NCBI RefSeq assembly: GCF_017901155.1
Contig: NZ_CP072800.1
Location: forward strand, 186,001 to 250,000
Direction: 5' to 3'
DNA length: 64,000 nt
Source of the DNA: Candidatus Thiothrix anitrata
Lineage (GTDB): Bacteria > Pseudomonadota > Gammaproteobacteria > Thiotrichales > Thiotrichaceae
Position numbers and translations under genes: made by a program. Shown here piece after piece: positions 30,053 through 40,640 of this stretch (position 1 is the stretch's first letter; every line of letters starts with the position of its first letter). The notes under the pieces were generated by a model. It saw only the letters and a program-made list of their open reading frames with translations. It was not told the DNA's origin and ran no database searches.

Positions 30053-30996
30053 GTTACCCGCTCTCCTACGCGCATAATCGCACTGCGTGAACGCACATTA
30101 GCTTGCACTTCCGCATCACTAGGGCGCACCGCTTTACCGATTAAACGCATTGGCGGCTGTATTGCTTTAGGCATCACAGGCAACCCTCTCGGAATGCTGG
30201 GTGGCGTAGAAACGTCACGCAAATAATGTTTAACAATACGGTCTTCCAATGAATGGAAGCTAATCACCACTAAACGCCCGCTTGGAGCGAGCGCATCAAC
30301 TGCGTGCTGCAAACAAGCCTCAACATCATCAAGCTCCTGATTCACCTTGATACGAATCGCTTGAAAGCTGCGGGTAGCAGGGTGCTTACCCGGTTCACGT
30401 TTACGAATGACACTCGCGATTAAATCCGCCAACTGCGTGGTGGTTTGTAAAGGCGTTTGCTGGCGGATTCGCACAATTTCACGCCCAATCTGGCGAGAAA
30501 AGCGTTCTTCACCATAACGCCACAGCACATCAGCAATCTCCGTATCGCTGGCCTGATTCAGCCAATCGGCAGCACTCAAGCCTTTGGAAGTATCCATGCG
30601 CATATCCAACTGGCCTTCGCGCATAAAACTAAACCCGCGTTCGGCATCATCCAACTGCGGTGATGACACCCCCAAATCCAACAATAACCCATCAATCTTA
30701 TCCGTAACCTCCGCCGCTAATACTGCCTGCGGAAAATCCCGGAATGACCCGTGCCAAACAAAAACCCGTGCGTCATGTGCGTAACGTTCACGTGCATGGG
30801 CAATCGCTACCGGATCTTTATCTATCACGATCAAACGCCCATTCGTGCCCAATTGTTGCAACAGCAACGCCGAATGCCCGCCACGCCCATAAGTGCCATC
30901 AACATAAATACCGGCAGGTTGAATTGCCAAAGCAGCAACCGCCTCATCAAGAAGCACCGTGTCGTGCTTCCAGATCTCCCCTATTGAAGCCGCCAT
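30049..30996 (-). CDS. rsmH: 16S rRNA (cytosine-1402 N4) methyltransferase RsmH
   Basis: A SAM-dependent methyltransferase acting on C1402 of 16S rRNA. It has 315 residues, with the N-terminal HDTVLLDEAVAALAI, the SAM-binding YVDGTYGRGGHSALLL, LLLDLGVSSPQLDDAERGFS, and VVISFHSLEDRIVKHYL. It overlaps mraZ by 1 nt and ftsL by 4 nt. Confidence 0.98.
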   Translation of the reverse strand: MAASIGEIWKHDTVLLDEAVAALAIQPAGIYVDGTYGRGGHSALLLQQLGTNGRLIVIDKDPVAIAHARERYAHDARVFVWHGSFRDFPQAVLAAEVTDKIDGLLLDLGVSSPQLDDAERGFSFMREGQLDMRMDTSKGLSAADWLNQASDTEIADVLWRYGEERFSRQIGREIVRIRQQTPLQTTTQLADLIASVIRKREPGKHPATRSFQAIRIKVNQELDDVEACLQHAVDALAPSGRLVVISFHSLEDRIVKHYLRDVSTPPSIPRGLPVMPKAIQPPMRLIGKAVRPSDAEVQANVRSRSAIMRVGERVT

Positions 30997-31451
30997 TACA
31001 GTAAAACCTGACTGAGAATCGCCGTAGCTTCAGGGCTTTGTTGTGCACCAAGCAACCAACTATCACGAGCTTTATCCCAAGCGTCCGCATCCCATAACTC
31101 AAACTTGGTTGCCTGCCCGACTAATACCACATGCTTATCAATAGCTGCATATTCACGCAAAGGTGCTGGCAATAGCACACGACCTTGTGCATCCAACTCC
31201 ACTTCGGCGGCATGACCGAGCAGCAAGCGTTGCATGTGACGAACACTAGGGTTCACGTTAGGCAAAGACATTAGGGTTTTCTCAAGTTTAAGCCACTGAT
31301 CCATTGGGTAAATCAGTAAACATTTATCCGTGTGGTCAACAGTGATAATTATTTGCCCATTTGCAGCTTGTGTGAGCGCATCACGGTGCTTAGCAGGCAC
31401 TGCCAAGCGCCCCTTAGGATCAACTGTGATGTGAGAGATGCCACGAAACAT
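30996..31451 (-). CDS. mraZ: Transcriptional regulator MraZ
   Basis: The first gene of the dcw cluster. It has 151 residues with two AbrB-like SpoVT/MraZ halves: MFRGISHITVDPKGRLAVPA and the second repeat around AAEVELDAQGRVLLPAPLRE. MraZ of other bacteria binds TGGG-containing repeats upstream of its own gene and represses the cluster. Three GTGG repeats at 10-bp spacing lie just upstream here. The start at 31451 is the conserved MFRG; the longer in-frame reading would cover the operator. Confidence 0.97.
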   Translation of the reverse strand: MFRGISHITVDPKGRLAVPAKHRDALTQAANGQIIITVDHTDKCLLIYPMDQWLKLEKTLMSLPNVNPSVRHMQRLLLGHAAEVELDAQGRVLLPAPLREYAAIDKHVVLVGQATKFELWDADAWDKARDSWLLGAQQSPEATAILSQVLL

Positions 31452-31482
31452 GCCCGAAATTCCACCTTCGCAGGGAAACAAA

Positions 31483-31510
31483 CCCACTTATTTCCACTTT
31501 TTTCCACTTA
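31483..31510 (-). promoter_or_regulatory. mraZ: MraZ-type operator: three 10-bp spaced GTGG boxes
   Basis: On the minus strand AAGTGG occurs three times at exact 10-bp steps (31509-31504, 31499-31494, 31489-31484), with spacers AAAA and AAAT. The boxes lie between the -10 box of the mraZ promoter and the mraZ start, where a bound repressor would block transcription. The arrangement matches the tandem repeats reported for MraZ in other bacteria, which have a 10-bp period. Confidence 0.8.
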
Positions 31511-31515
31511 AAAGG

Positions 31516-31544
31516 AATATAGGCAGACATCCCCATACTGTCAA
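31516..31544 (-). promoter_or_regulatory. mraZ: Sigma-70 promoter of the dcw cluster
   Basis: On the minus strand TTGACA (31544-31539, perfect) and TATATT (31521-31516) are separated by exactly 17 nt. Upstream lies about 100 bp of very AT-rich DNA that could act as an UP element, including TTACTTTAAAGTAA near 31560. The operator boxes begin about 6 nt downstream of the -10 box. Confidence 0.85.
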
Positions 31545-31733
31545 CGAAATTCCGAAGAAATTACTTTAAAGTAAAATAATTAGCGTTTTAAAGTGTGAAT
31601 TTATTCAATTTAAAATAATGGGTTTTTAATTTTTTCAATGACTTAGAATAATAACATGACAACCTACATGTACTGTGTAAGCGAAGATATTCTAATAAGA
31701 AGCCCGCCAGACAAGCGGTAAAGAAAAAGAATA

Positions 31734-32080
<347 letters not shown>

Positions 32081-32104
32081 AGGTCGCACCATAACAGATA
32101 GTGG

Positions 32105-32275
32105 CTAGCGATGCACCTGAGATTGCATCATCGACGGCGACACCGCCCCCCAATGTTGCTGAAAACGTTCAGGGAAAAACGCGGGATAACGACTTGCACC
32201 CCACCACAACAGCAATGTCGCCAGTGCGAACACCAACAACAAATCGACCAAGCGATTAACGATCCATTTTGACAC
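32105..32275 (-). CDS. Small single-pass membrane protein, unknown
   Basis: A 56-codon frame starting at GTG 32275, with AAGGAG ending 5 nt upstream. The product begins MSKWIVNRLVDLLLVFALAT, followed by LLLWWG and a polar C-terminus with RYPAFFPERFQQHW. That is one transmembrane helix with a short tail. It sits between rnpB and the thiC leader, in rnpB orientation, and its stop lies about 25 nt before the rnpB 5' end. I know no family for it. The strong ribosome binding site and clean hydrophobic pattern support translation; a GTG at 32281 is an alternative start. Confidence 0.5.
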   Translation of the reverse strand: MSKWIVNRLVDLLLVFALATLLLWWGASRYPAFFPERFQQHWGAVSPSMMQSQVHR

Positions 32276-32403
32276 AAGCACTCCTTGACAACACCGTAAC
32301 AGACAACGGTGAAAAACTCCTCACCGCATATATAGACCAAATTACGCAAACTGCCGCAAAAATCTACGGCACACTTGACTATCGGTATTTCTACGCCTGC
32401 TAG

Positions 32404-34434
<2,031 letters not shown>

Positions 34435-34489
34435 ATTTTACCGTGCGAATTTTTCGGTGCATTTGTCACTATTTTGGTAAAATGCGCCA

Positions 34490-35446
34490 ATGGAAGAATC
34501 GCTATCATTTGTCATCACGCTCGAAGGCGGGCAACCCTCCGTGCAACTGGTTGTACTGGAGGGTTATCGCCATCCGAGTAACATTCTTGAAATCCCGTTT
34601 GGTCTGTTGGATTTCCGTTCGCTTGTGCGCAGCGCACAGGCAACAGGTGATTACTGGATCGTCAACAGCACCCCGGATTTACCCGAATTTCAGGTGGAAT
34701 CTGCTATTTTTGTGCGCCACCGCGACGGCAAAATCTTGTGGGATTTGGTTTACGAACACTACGAACCCTTTCTTGAAGTAGAACTTGATACGGGTGACGA
34801 CGAGCCTGATGATGAATATGAAGAAAATGTCATTACCCTGACGTTCAACCCTTATCAATACGTCAGTGCCATGTATCAGTTTTGTCAATTGTACCCGCAA
34901 TTGGATCCAGTCACCTTCAAACCCACCAGCAAGGAAGACAGCCAACGACTGGAGCAGTTTCTGGGACCTCTGTACATTTTGTGGCGGCGTTACGGTGAAG
35001 CCTACGGCGCGATTGATGCCGAAGGTAATCTCATTAGCGATAGCGATAACTTTGCCCGCCAAGCAGAAGAACAGTGGACGGATGAAGTACTGCGCTCATT
35101 GCTGGAAATGCGTTTCGGGAAGATTTTAGGCAATATCGATGCTTACCTTGATGCTCTACCTGAAGATGTCTTGGAAAAACTCGAAGCCGACAGCGAAAGC
35201 ATTGAAAAGGCGTTGAATGAACGCTGGGAAAAACTGGTAAACTCACTGACAGAAGAAGAGGCGGAAGCATTAGAAAATGATCAAAGTGCCAGTAAATTTC
35301 CCAATAGCCTTAAACTACGCCTAATGCGCGAGTTTCTATCAGGCAACCCTTCTGTTCTACTGGGACACAACCCCTTTGACACCGACAACACTGACAACCC
35401 CGATAAGGTTGTCAGCCTAGCAAATTGGCGTAAAGACAAACAGTAG
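34490..35446 (+). CDS. Conserved-looking acidic protein of unknown function
   Basis: A 318-residue, strongly acidic soluble protein that I do not recognise. There is no signal peptide or membrane segment. An N-terminal beta-rich part (about 1-110, EESLSFVITLEGGQPSVQLV) ends in an acidic stretch (DTGDDEPDDEYEEN, about 100-113). It is followed by a helical region with many E and L residues and a C-terminus ending KVVSLANWRKDKQ. It begins 55 nt after thiC without a strong ribosome binding site. It converges with the NhaC gene with no gap (stops at 35446/35447). Confidence 0.8.
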   Translation: MEESLSFVITLEGGQPSVQLVVLEGYRHPSNILEIPFGLLDFRSLVRSAQATGDYWIVNSTPDLPEFQVESAIFVRHRDGKILWDLVYEHYEPFLEVELDTGDDEPDDEYEENVITLTFNPYQYVSAMYQFCQLYPQLDPVTFKPTSKEDSQRLEQFLGPLYILWRRYGEAYGAIDAEGNLISDSDNFARQAEEQWTDEVLRSLLEMRFGKILGNIDAYLDALPEDVLEKLEADSESIEKALNERWEKLVNSLTEEEAEALENDQSASKFPNSLKLRLMREFLSGNPSVLLGHNPFDTDNTDNPDKVVSLANWRKDKQ

Positions 35447-36874
35447 TTACAACAGCGCGAAACCAAATACCGCAAATAATACGGCTGCTCCTGCACCTGC
35501 GAGCAGAGCGTAAGGCAATTGCGAAGTAGCATGGTCTGCCACATCACAACCCGCAGCAAGTGAGGAAATAATTGTGGTATCAGAAATAGGAGAAGCGTGG
35601 TCACCACAAACACCACCAGAGATGACTGCCCCCACCACCAAATACACATCGGCACCTGTTGCAACGGCCAAAGACACCCCAATAGGCATCATAATCGAGA
35701 AAGTTCCCCAACTTGTTCCTGTTGCAAAAGCAATTCCCGCCGACAACAGGAAAATCAGCACTGGAATCCACCCCGCTGACAACCAACCCTGCGCCAATGA
35801 TGCCAAATAATTACCCGCATCCAACTCTTTAACCAAATTACCAATCACAAACGCCAGTACCAAAATAGTAACTATCGGCAATAACTCACCCGCACCGGCA
35901 AACGCACTACGGAAATAATCCTGACGACTCATACTCCCTAGGATAACGTATTGAACAAAGGCCACCAACAATGTCGCCAAAACTGCGTAAAATACCGATG
36001 TAGAACCACTCCCTGCAAAAATTGCATCCAAGAATATCTGATTTTCTAAGGCTTTACCCTCACTCAGCAAACTCTCTTGCCCGGTAAAATACAAAGAAAC
36101 TGGCACCATGCCAATCAGCACCACCAAAGGAAGCAACATGCGACTCACGTGCAAACCTTCAGCAGGAACAGGAATACTCACCGACGTTGTACTTTCTTCA
36201 AAGCGGCGCATTGACCCCAAATCCCAATCACGCAGAATCACCACCAGCACCAATATCAGAGCCAGCCATGCGTAAAAATTATAAACAATGGATTTAAAAA
36301 GAATTTCAACTGCACTACCGCTCAACACGCCTGCGGTAATCTGAGTCGCCAACAAACCCAGCAATAACGCACCCCAACCATTTAATGGGATCAAAGAACA
36401 CACAGGCGCAGAGGTTGAATCACAAATGTAAGCCAGCTTTTGGCGTGAAACCCCGTATTTATCACATAACGGACGCGCCACCGTACCTGCCACCAACGAG
36501 GTAATCGAAGATTCAATAAAAATAATCAGACCGATGAAGTACGCCAATAACATCGAGCCTCTTGCTGAGCGTACTGTGCGGCTTTTCTGTGTCAAAAAAT
36601 ACACCAACCCCGCAACACCACCACTATCCATCATCAAGCGGATTACCGAACCGACCAATAATGAGAAAAGCAAAGTTTTCACCACCCAGCCTTCAGCAAA
36701 CAACCCCACGATACTGTCCAGCATAGCCAAGACCGCATCCAATGGTTGGTAATTATTGAGGATAAGAAAACCGGCAAGAATCCCTGCTGTTAGGGAAATA
36801 AGCACATCACGTGTCACCAATGCCAGCGTAATCGCTAGCAATGGCGGTAAAATTGACAACACACCATAATCCAT
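35447..36874 (-). CDS. NhaC-family Na+/H+ antiporter-like transporter
   Basis: A 475-residue inner membrane protein with about 11-12 hydrophobic segments. Landmarks of the NhaC family are FLILNNY near residue 40, IIFIESSITSLVAGTVARPL, CDSTSAPVCSLIPLNGWGALL, and a C-terminal SGGVCGDHASPISDTTIISS. It is expected to exchange Na+ (or a small organic anion) for protons; the substrate cannot be read from the sequence. It is a monocistronic-looking gene, convergent with its right-to-left neighbour at 34490-35446. Confidence 0.88.
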   Translation of the reverse strand: MDYGVLSILPPLLAITLALVTRDVLISLTAGILAGFLILNNYQPLDAVLAMLDSIVGLFAEGWVVKTLLFSLLVGSVIRLMMDSGGVAGLVYFLTQKSRTVRSARGSMLLAYFIGLIIFIESSITSLVAGTVARPLCDKYGVSRQKLAYICDSTSAPVCSLIPLNGWGALLLGLLATQITAGVLSGSAVEILFKSIVYNFYAWLALILVLVVILRDWDLGSMRRFEESTTSVSIPVPAEGLHVSRMLLPLVVLIGMVPVSLYFTGQESLLSEGKALENQIFLDAIFAGSGSTSVFYAVLATLLVAFVQYVILGSMSRQDYFRSAFAGAGELLPIVTILVLAFVIGNLVKELDAGNYLASLAQGWLSAGWIPVLIFLLSAGIAFATGTSWGTFSIMMPIGVSLAVATGADVYLVVGAVISGGVCGDHASPISDTTIISSLAAGCDVADHATSQLPYALLAGAGAAVLFAVFGFALL

Positions 36875-37005
36875 GAAGCACTACTCACAGGAATACAAAC
36901 GCCCCAAAGCATAGCACAAGCACGGAATAAGCAGGTACGCGCATTTATTTAAGTCATTATCAGATGCACAATAGCGAGCCAGCACGGTCGCCATGAGTTT
37001 ACGCT

Positions 37006-37113
37006 TTAATTCGTAAACGGTGACAGGCCATTAACAGTCAGGACGACATTCAATAACACCAACAGCGTCATCAAAACAATCGCGACATACAGCCCTTTAA
37101 TTGAGGGTTCCAT
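37006..37113 (-). CDS. Putative 35-residue membrane microprotein
   Basis: The frame from ATG 37113 encodes MEPSIKGLYVAIVLMTLLVL and a further 15 residues ending NGLSPFTN, so a single transmembrane helix with short tails. GGAG lies 8 nt before the ATG. It is co-directional with the exosortase H genes, about 140 nt downstream of them. A longer in-frame reading to 37230 has no better start. The function is unknown, and its reality needs ribosome profiling or conservation. Confidence 0.4.
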   Translation of the reverse strand: MEPSIKGLYVAIVLMTLLVLLNVVLTVNGLSPFTN

Positions 37114-37253
37114 TACATAACTCCAAAAACAATACAATACAGGCCACACACCAGTGACCGGGGCGCATTGTATGCAATACATCCTACCACCAACACTAGG
37201 GCAAACCCTCAAAACAACAAGATAGACCACAAAAAATCAACCGTTTATCCAGA

Positions 37254-37862
37254 TTATCGAAAAACCTGCTCCAGTTGTGGCGCGAGCCGCACAATAAACG
37301 CACGATTTAACCCAACCCACACAATTAACGGCACAATCATCGGCAATAATAACGTGCCAACCTGATACCCCAAAGCAATCGCATCCACACCCAGTTGAGA
37401 AATACCCTGCTGCACTTGAAATGCATGACCAACATCAAAGGTTAACGTTTTTAATACGCTCGACACCATACTAAAAACTTCAGCGGGCAATACCAACAAA
37501 ATTCCCCACAGTAAATTAAGCCACTTATCCTGCCCCGGTGTTGCCAAGATCAAAGCAGCCACTAGCGGCAAACTGTAACTATAAATCAGAGGATTCAAGT
37601 GAAATCCCAGCACATCTTCACCCACTGGCGGAGAAACTACCTGTCCTACTGCATCATGCCCAAAATTAGATGCAACCACTAACGTATACCCATCCAAACG
37701 CAGCCACATTAACGCATCGGGCACGACCCCATTCAATACAAGTTCACTGAGTAACGTCACAGGAGCGAGATGAAATGCCGCCGTCACATACCACACAAAA
37801 AACGTCAACGGAAAAAACACCAACACACCCAACATAAAACGCTGCAACGGCTTGTGCATCAC
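37254..37862 (-). CDS. Exosortase H-associated membrane protein
   Basis: A 202-residue polytopic protein (about four transmembrane segments) whose start overlaps the exosortase gene by 4 nt. Its size, topology and position match the membrane protein regularly found next to XrtH. It has a periplasmic-looking region rich in V and D (GYTLVVASNFGHDAVGQVV) and helices such as LPLVAALILATP. No catalytic motif is visible. It probably helps exosortase H or its substrates in the inner membrane. The identification rests partly on context. Confidence 0.75.
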   Translation of the reverse strand: MMHKPLQRFMLGVLVFFPLTFFVWYVTAAFHLAPVTLLSELVLNGVVPDALMWLRLDGYTLVVASNFGHDAVGQVVSPPVGEDVLGFHLNPLIYSYSLPLVAALILATPGQDKWLNLLWGILLVLPAEVFSMVSSVLKTLTFDVGHAFQVQQGISQLGVDAIALGYQVGTLLLPMIVPLIVWVGLNRAFIVRLAPQLEQVFR

Positions 37863-38398
37863 ACTGCGCCCTCACTCACCGTAGCTGACTGGGAAGGCGG
37901 AGGAGGTGCTGCATCATCCGGTGTTTTCGGTAAGTAACGAATCCACACCAAGAACACCACCAACGCATCCAACATGATTAATGCCTGCCAAATGTACAAA
38001 TGCGCCCAGTCAAACAGCTCCTGACTCCACTGCCCCAAATAGAACAAGCTAATGATCCGCACCAAATTTAAACCCTGAATCGCTACAAACCCTGCCAACA
38101 GCCCGTAAACTTTATAAACAAAGGGTGCTGGAAACGCGATGATTGCCGCCAATAACACAATCATTGCCTCAACACCGTTACAACCCGGCTCAATCGACAC
38201 TGCAAAACCGTTTAGTGTACTGCTAATAATTTTGCCCGATGTGGCAACATGGGAGTCAAATGCCGACATTAACCAGCCACTCACATCAGCAAGCAGGCTT
38301 GTCCAAGGCAAAATGACTGCAATTTGAATCGACTGGAGCATTTCCATCCCGAAAAGAACGCCCTGCACCAGCAGGAATACCATTAGAAAACGTAACAT
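37859..38398 (-). CDS. xrtH: Exosortase H
   Basis: A 179-residue inner membrane transpeptidase-like protein. Exosortases process proteins with a C-terminal PEP-CTERM-like signal; the XrtH type is paired with IPTLxxWG-CTERM proteins. The active-site cysteine is in EPGCNGVEAM (about residue 74) and the conserved arginine in LNLVRIISLFYLG (about 113). About five transmembrane segments are seen, with a proline-rich C-terminal tail (DDAAPPPPSQS). No IPTLxxWG-CTERM substrate gene is found in this window, so the substrates must be encoded elsewhere. Confidence 0.88.
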   Translation of the reverse strand: MLRFLMVFLLVQGVLFGMEMLQSIQIAVILPWTSLLADVSGWLMSAFDSHVATSGKIISSTLNGFAVSIEPGCNGVEAMIVLLAAIIAFPAPFVYKVYGLLAGFVAIQGLNLVRIISLFYLGQWSQELFDWAHLYIWQALIMLDALVVFLVWIRYLPKTPDDAAPPPPSQSATVSEGAV

Positions 38399-38446
38399 AG
38401 CCCCTACTTTCGATTATTTTTATCAGGCCGCCAGTATAATCCAAAT

Positions 38447-38770
38447 TCATGATCTAACGATAGTTTGCCCGACAGACGTATGCCTTATCAGTGCATGCGC
38501 TTGCCGACAGGCTCCAGTGCGTTTTACTGTGGAACACTCACTCTGCATCAAACACCGCCCCACCCAAAACAGCATCACACCACCGAAAACACATACCCCC
38601 AAAAATACCCAACTGATACTGGCACTATGATAAAAATCCAACAGCGTCAATCCCACACCCACACCACACAGCAACAGCAACGCCACCCAGCGGGCAGTCT
38701 GTAAAAAACGGAATACCAAACTTTTTTGACACGAATTACTCTTTGCACACTTTAAAATTTTTGTAGTCAT
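38447..38770 (-). CDS. Small membrane protein, unknown
   Basis: A 107-residue protein with two adjacent hydrophobic segments (about 26-45 and 50-68) between a cysteine/lysine-rich N-terminus (KCAKSNSCQK) and a polar C-terminus. The ATG at 38770 has AAGGAG 7 nt upstream. It lies 11 nt after the kinase gene and 48 nt before exosortase H, so it is probably in one operon with both. No family recognised. Confidence 0.65.
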   Translation of the reverse strand: MTTKILKCAKSNSCQKSLVFRFLQTARWVALLLLCGVGVGLTLLDFYHSASISWVFLGVCVFGGVMLFWVGRCLMQSECSTVKRTGACRQAHALIRHTSVGQTIVRS

Positions 38771-38781
38771 CTTCGCACTCC

Positions 38782-39708
38782 TTACACCTGAACACCATCA
38801 CACGGATTTCCACCGTGTAGCTGATGCAACAAACATACCACCGCAGCAACGCTTGGCAATCTATTCTCAGGAAACTTCGCCAACAAACCGTTTAATAACG
38901 GCTGATAATGCGCCACCTCTGGCGACAATTGCGGTATGGGGGCTAACGCCTGCTTTTTCAACAGTTCCGCCAATGAACGCCCCTCATAAGGCTTTTGCCC
39001 CGTGAGTAATTCATAAAAAATCACTCCAAGAGCATACAAATCGGTACGCACATCCGCCGGGTCTCCCAACAAACGCTCTGGACTGATGTAATAAGGCGTA
39101 CCATAAATTTCGTTTTCACCTAAAAATCCTGCCTCCACCAAAAGCTGGGTTTCCATACCAAAATCTAACAACACCAACGACTGATCATGGCGCACCAAAA
39201 TATTGGACGTTTTCAAATCGCGGTGTAACAAACCCGCAGCATGAACCCGACTCAATATCCCCAACAATTCACCAAACCAACACAACCTCTGCCCCAAAGC
39301 AGGCAATGAAACACTTGCCAAATAATTTTTTAAGGTATCACCATGAACATACTCCATGACCAGATAAATAGCGCGATGGCTCACTCCAGCATCCCACAAA
39401 TGCACCAAACCAGCACGTTTGAGCAACCCTAATGTGCGACAATCACGCAAAAAACGCATCACACGCGACGCAGCAACTGCCTGCACATCGAACTTGAAAC
39501 GCTTGATGGCTGCCTGCTGCCCTTGAGCGTTTTGAGCAAGAAAAATAATGGCATTGTCACTACTATGCAGCACTTCCAGCAATTGCCAGCCTGCGATACT
39601 GATAGGGAACTGTTGTAAACGGCATTGCAGCCCGCACTCCATCGACGAGGTGTACTCATCTGCGACACCGCCATCCGTTAAACTTACCTCTTGTGCGTCA
39701 TCTAACAC
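38782..39708 (-). CDS. Eukaryotic-like Ser/Thr protein kinase
   Basis: A 308-residue soluble protein with a Hanks-type kinase domain. The ATP-binding lysine is in AAIKRFKF, the catalytic loop reads LLHRDLKTSNILV, the DFG motif is LLDFGMETQ, and the activation segment ends GTPYYISPERL. The glycine-rich loop is degenerate (HSSDNAIIFLAQ). There is no transmembrane or sensor domain. I set the start at GTG 39708, preceded by GGGGGA. A longer reading from TTG 39762 would overlap a TATAAT -10 box (39756-39751) and so probably lies upstream of the transcript start. It is the first gene of the operon with exosortase H. Targets are unknown. Confidence 0.85.
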   Translation of the reverse strand: MLDDAQEVSLTDGGVADEYTSSMECGLQCRLQQFPISIAGWQLLEVLHSSDNAIIFLAQNAQGQQAAIKRFKFDVQAVAASRVMRFLRDCRTLGLLKRAGLVHLWDAGVSHRAIYLVMEYVHGDTLKNYLASVSLPALGQRLCWFGELLGILSRVHAAGLLHRDLKTSNILVRHDQSLVLLDFGMETQLLVEAGFLGENEIYGTPYYISPERLLGDPADVRTDLYALGVIFYELLTGQKPYEGRSLAELLKKQALAPIPQLSPEVAHYQPLLNGLLAKFPENRLPSVAAVVCLLHQLHGGNPCDGVQV

Positions 39709-39820
39709 GCTTCCCCCTACTTCATTTATTGATTTTATGTCCCTACGCGAATTATAGGACAAATCCCCGTACTATTTGACCATGATAACTCTATTACCTG
39801 AAAAATAACTGATTCACTGT

Positions 39821-39850
39821 TTGACAAGCACTAGGCATTTTACCGATAAT
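39821..39850 (+). promoter_or_regulatory. rpsF: Sigma-70 promoter of the rpsF operon
   Basis: TTGACA (39821-39826) and GATAAT (39845-39850) are separated by 18 nt. Transcription would start near 39857, giving a leader of about 85 nt that contains two hairpins before rpsF. Confidence 0.7.
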
Positions 39851-39865
39851 TCCGCGCTTTTATGT

Positions 39866-39919
39866 GCGTAAGTCAAAGCTTACGCCTTAACCCTTGCCTC
39901 ACCGTAGAGAACGGGAGGC
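39866..39919 (+). promoter_or_regulatory. rpsF leader hairpins, possible S6:S18 binding site
   Basis: Hairpin 1 pairs GCGTAAG (39866-39872) with CTTACGC (39879-39885). Hairpin 2 pairs GCCTC (39896-39900) with GAGGC (39915-39919), and inside it CCGT with ACGG. S6:S18 autoregulatory leaders of rpsF contain a stem with a conserved CCG-bearing element; hairpin 2 is a candidate, but I have not matched it to the published consensus. Confidence 0.45.
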
Positions 39920-39943
39920 TTTAAACCCGAAAGGAAGACCCAC

Positions 39944-40333
39944 ATGAGACATTATGAAATTGTCTTTCTGGTTCACCCCGACCAGAGTGAACAAGTACCG
40001 GCAATGGTAGAACGCTACCGTGGCATGGTGCAGGACAGCGGTGGCGCAATCCACCGTATGGAAGACTGGGGCCGTCGTCAATTGGCTTACCCAATCAACA
40101 AACTGCACAAAGCGCATTACGTTCTGATGAATATCGAATGCGATGCAAGCACATTGGCTGAACTGGAAACGATTTTCCGCTTCAACGATGCTGTTATCCG
40201 CAGCGTTACCATCCGTTGTGATCAGGCTATCACTGAAGCTTCTCCACTCAAGAAAGACGGTGAAGGCAAGCCTGCCAAGCGTATGCGCGAAGAACTGCCC
40301 GAAGATGACGACGATTCATCTGACGACGAATAA
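39944..40333 (+). CDS. rpsF: 30S ribosomal protein S6
   Basis: A 129-residue ribosomal protein that heterodimerises with S18 on the 30S platform. It starts [20 protein letters not shown] and contains [19 protein letters not shown]. The C-terminus is an acidic tail ([14 protein letters not shown]), similar to the glutamate-modified acidic tails of other S6 proteins. It has a good ribosome binding site (AAGGAAG) and is the first gene of the rpsF-rpsR-DUF2232-rplI operon. Confidence 0.98.
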   Translation: MRHYEIVFLVHPDQSEQVPAMVERYRGMVQDSGGAIHRMEDWGRRQLAYPINKLHKAHYVLMNIECDASTLAELETIFRFNDAVIRSVTIRCDQAITEASPLKKDGEGKPAKRMREELPEDDDDSSDDE

Positions 40334-40356
40334 CCACGGCTGATCTGGAGATACCT

Positions 40357-40584
40357 ATGTCACGTCAATTCCGCCGCAAAAAATACTGCCGTTTCACGGC
40401 TGAAGGCATTACCGAAGTCGATTACAAAGACCTCGATATTCTGAAAAGTTTTATTACTGAAACTGGCAAAATCGTACCGAGCCGCATTACCGGCACGAAA
40501 GCGAAATACCAACGTCAATTGGCAACCGCGATCAAACGCGCACGCTTCTTGGCTTTGTTGCCCTATTCAGACCAACACAAGTAA
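40357..40584 (+). CDS. rpsR: 30S ribosomal protein S18
   Basis: A 75-residue basic protein starting [18 protein letters not shown], with the conserved [32 protein letters not shown] core (quoted here by its ends FITETG and IKRAR). It has the normal length and lies 23 nt after rpsF. It binds S6 and 16S rRNA. Confidence 0.98.
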   Translation: MSRQFRRKKYCRFTAEGITEVDYKDLDILKSFITETGKIVPSRITGTKAKYQRQLATAIKRARFLALLPYSDQHK

Positions 40585-40640
40585 TGGTTGCCTGTGTCAC
40601 GCTACGGCGTGACTCGACTGTGTAACGGCAAGAACAGACT

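Noticed and set aside
32128-32349. 73-residue Cys/Trp-rich frame on the minus strand upstream of thiC
   Set aside because: The overlapping 56-residue frame (32105-32275) has a good ribosome binding site and a sensible membrane profile; this one has neither.
36997-37018. Inverted repeat GTTTACG / CGTAAAC at the end of the 35-residue ORF
   Set aside because: It is short and lacks a T-run on either strand, so I do not call it a terminator.
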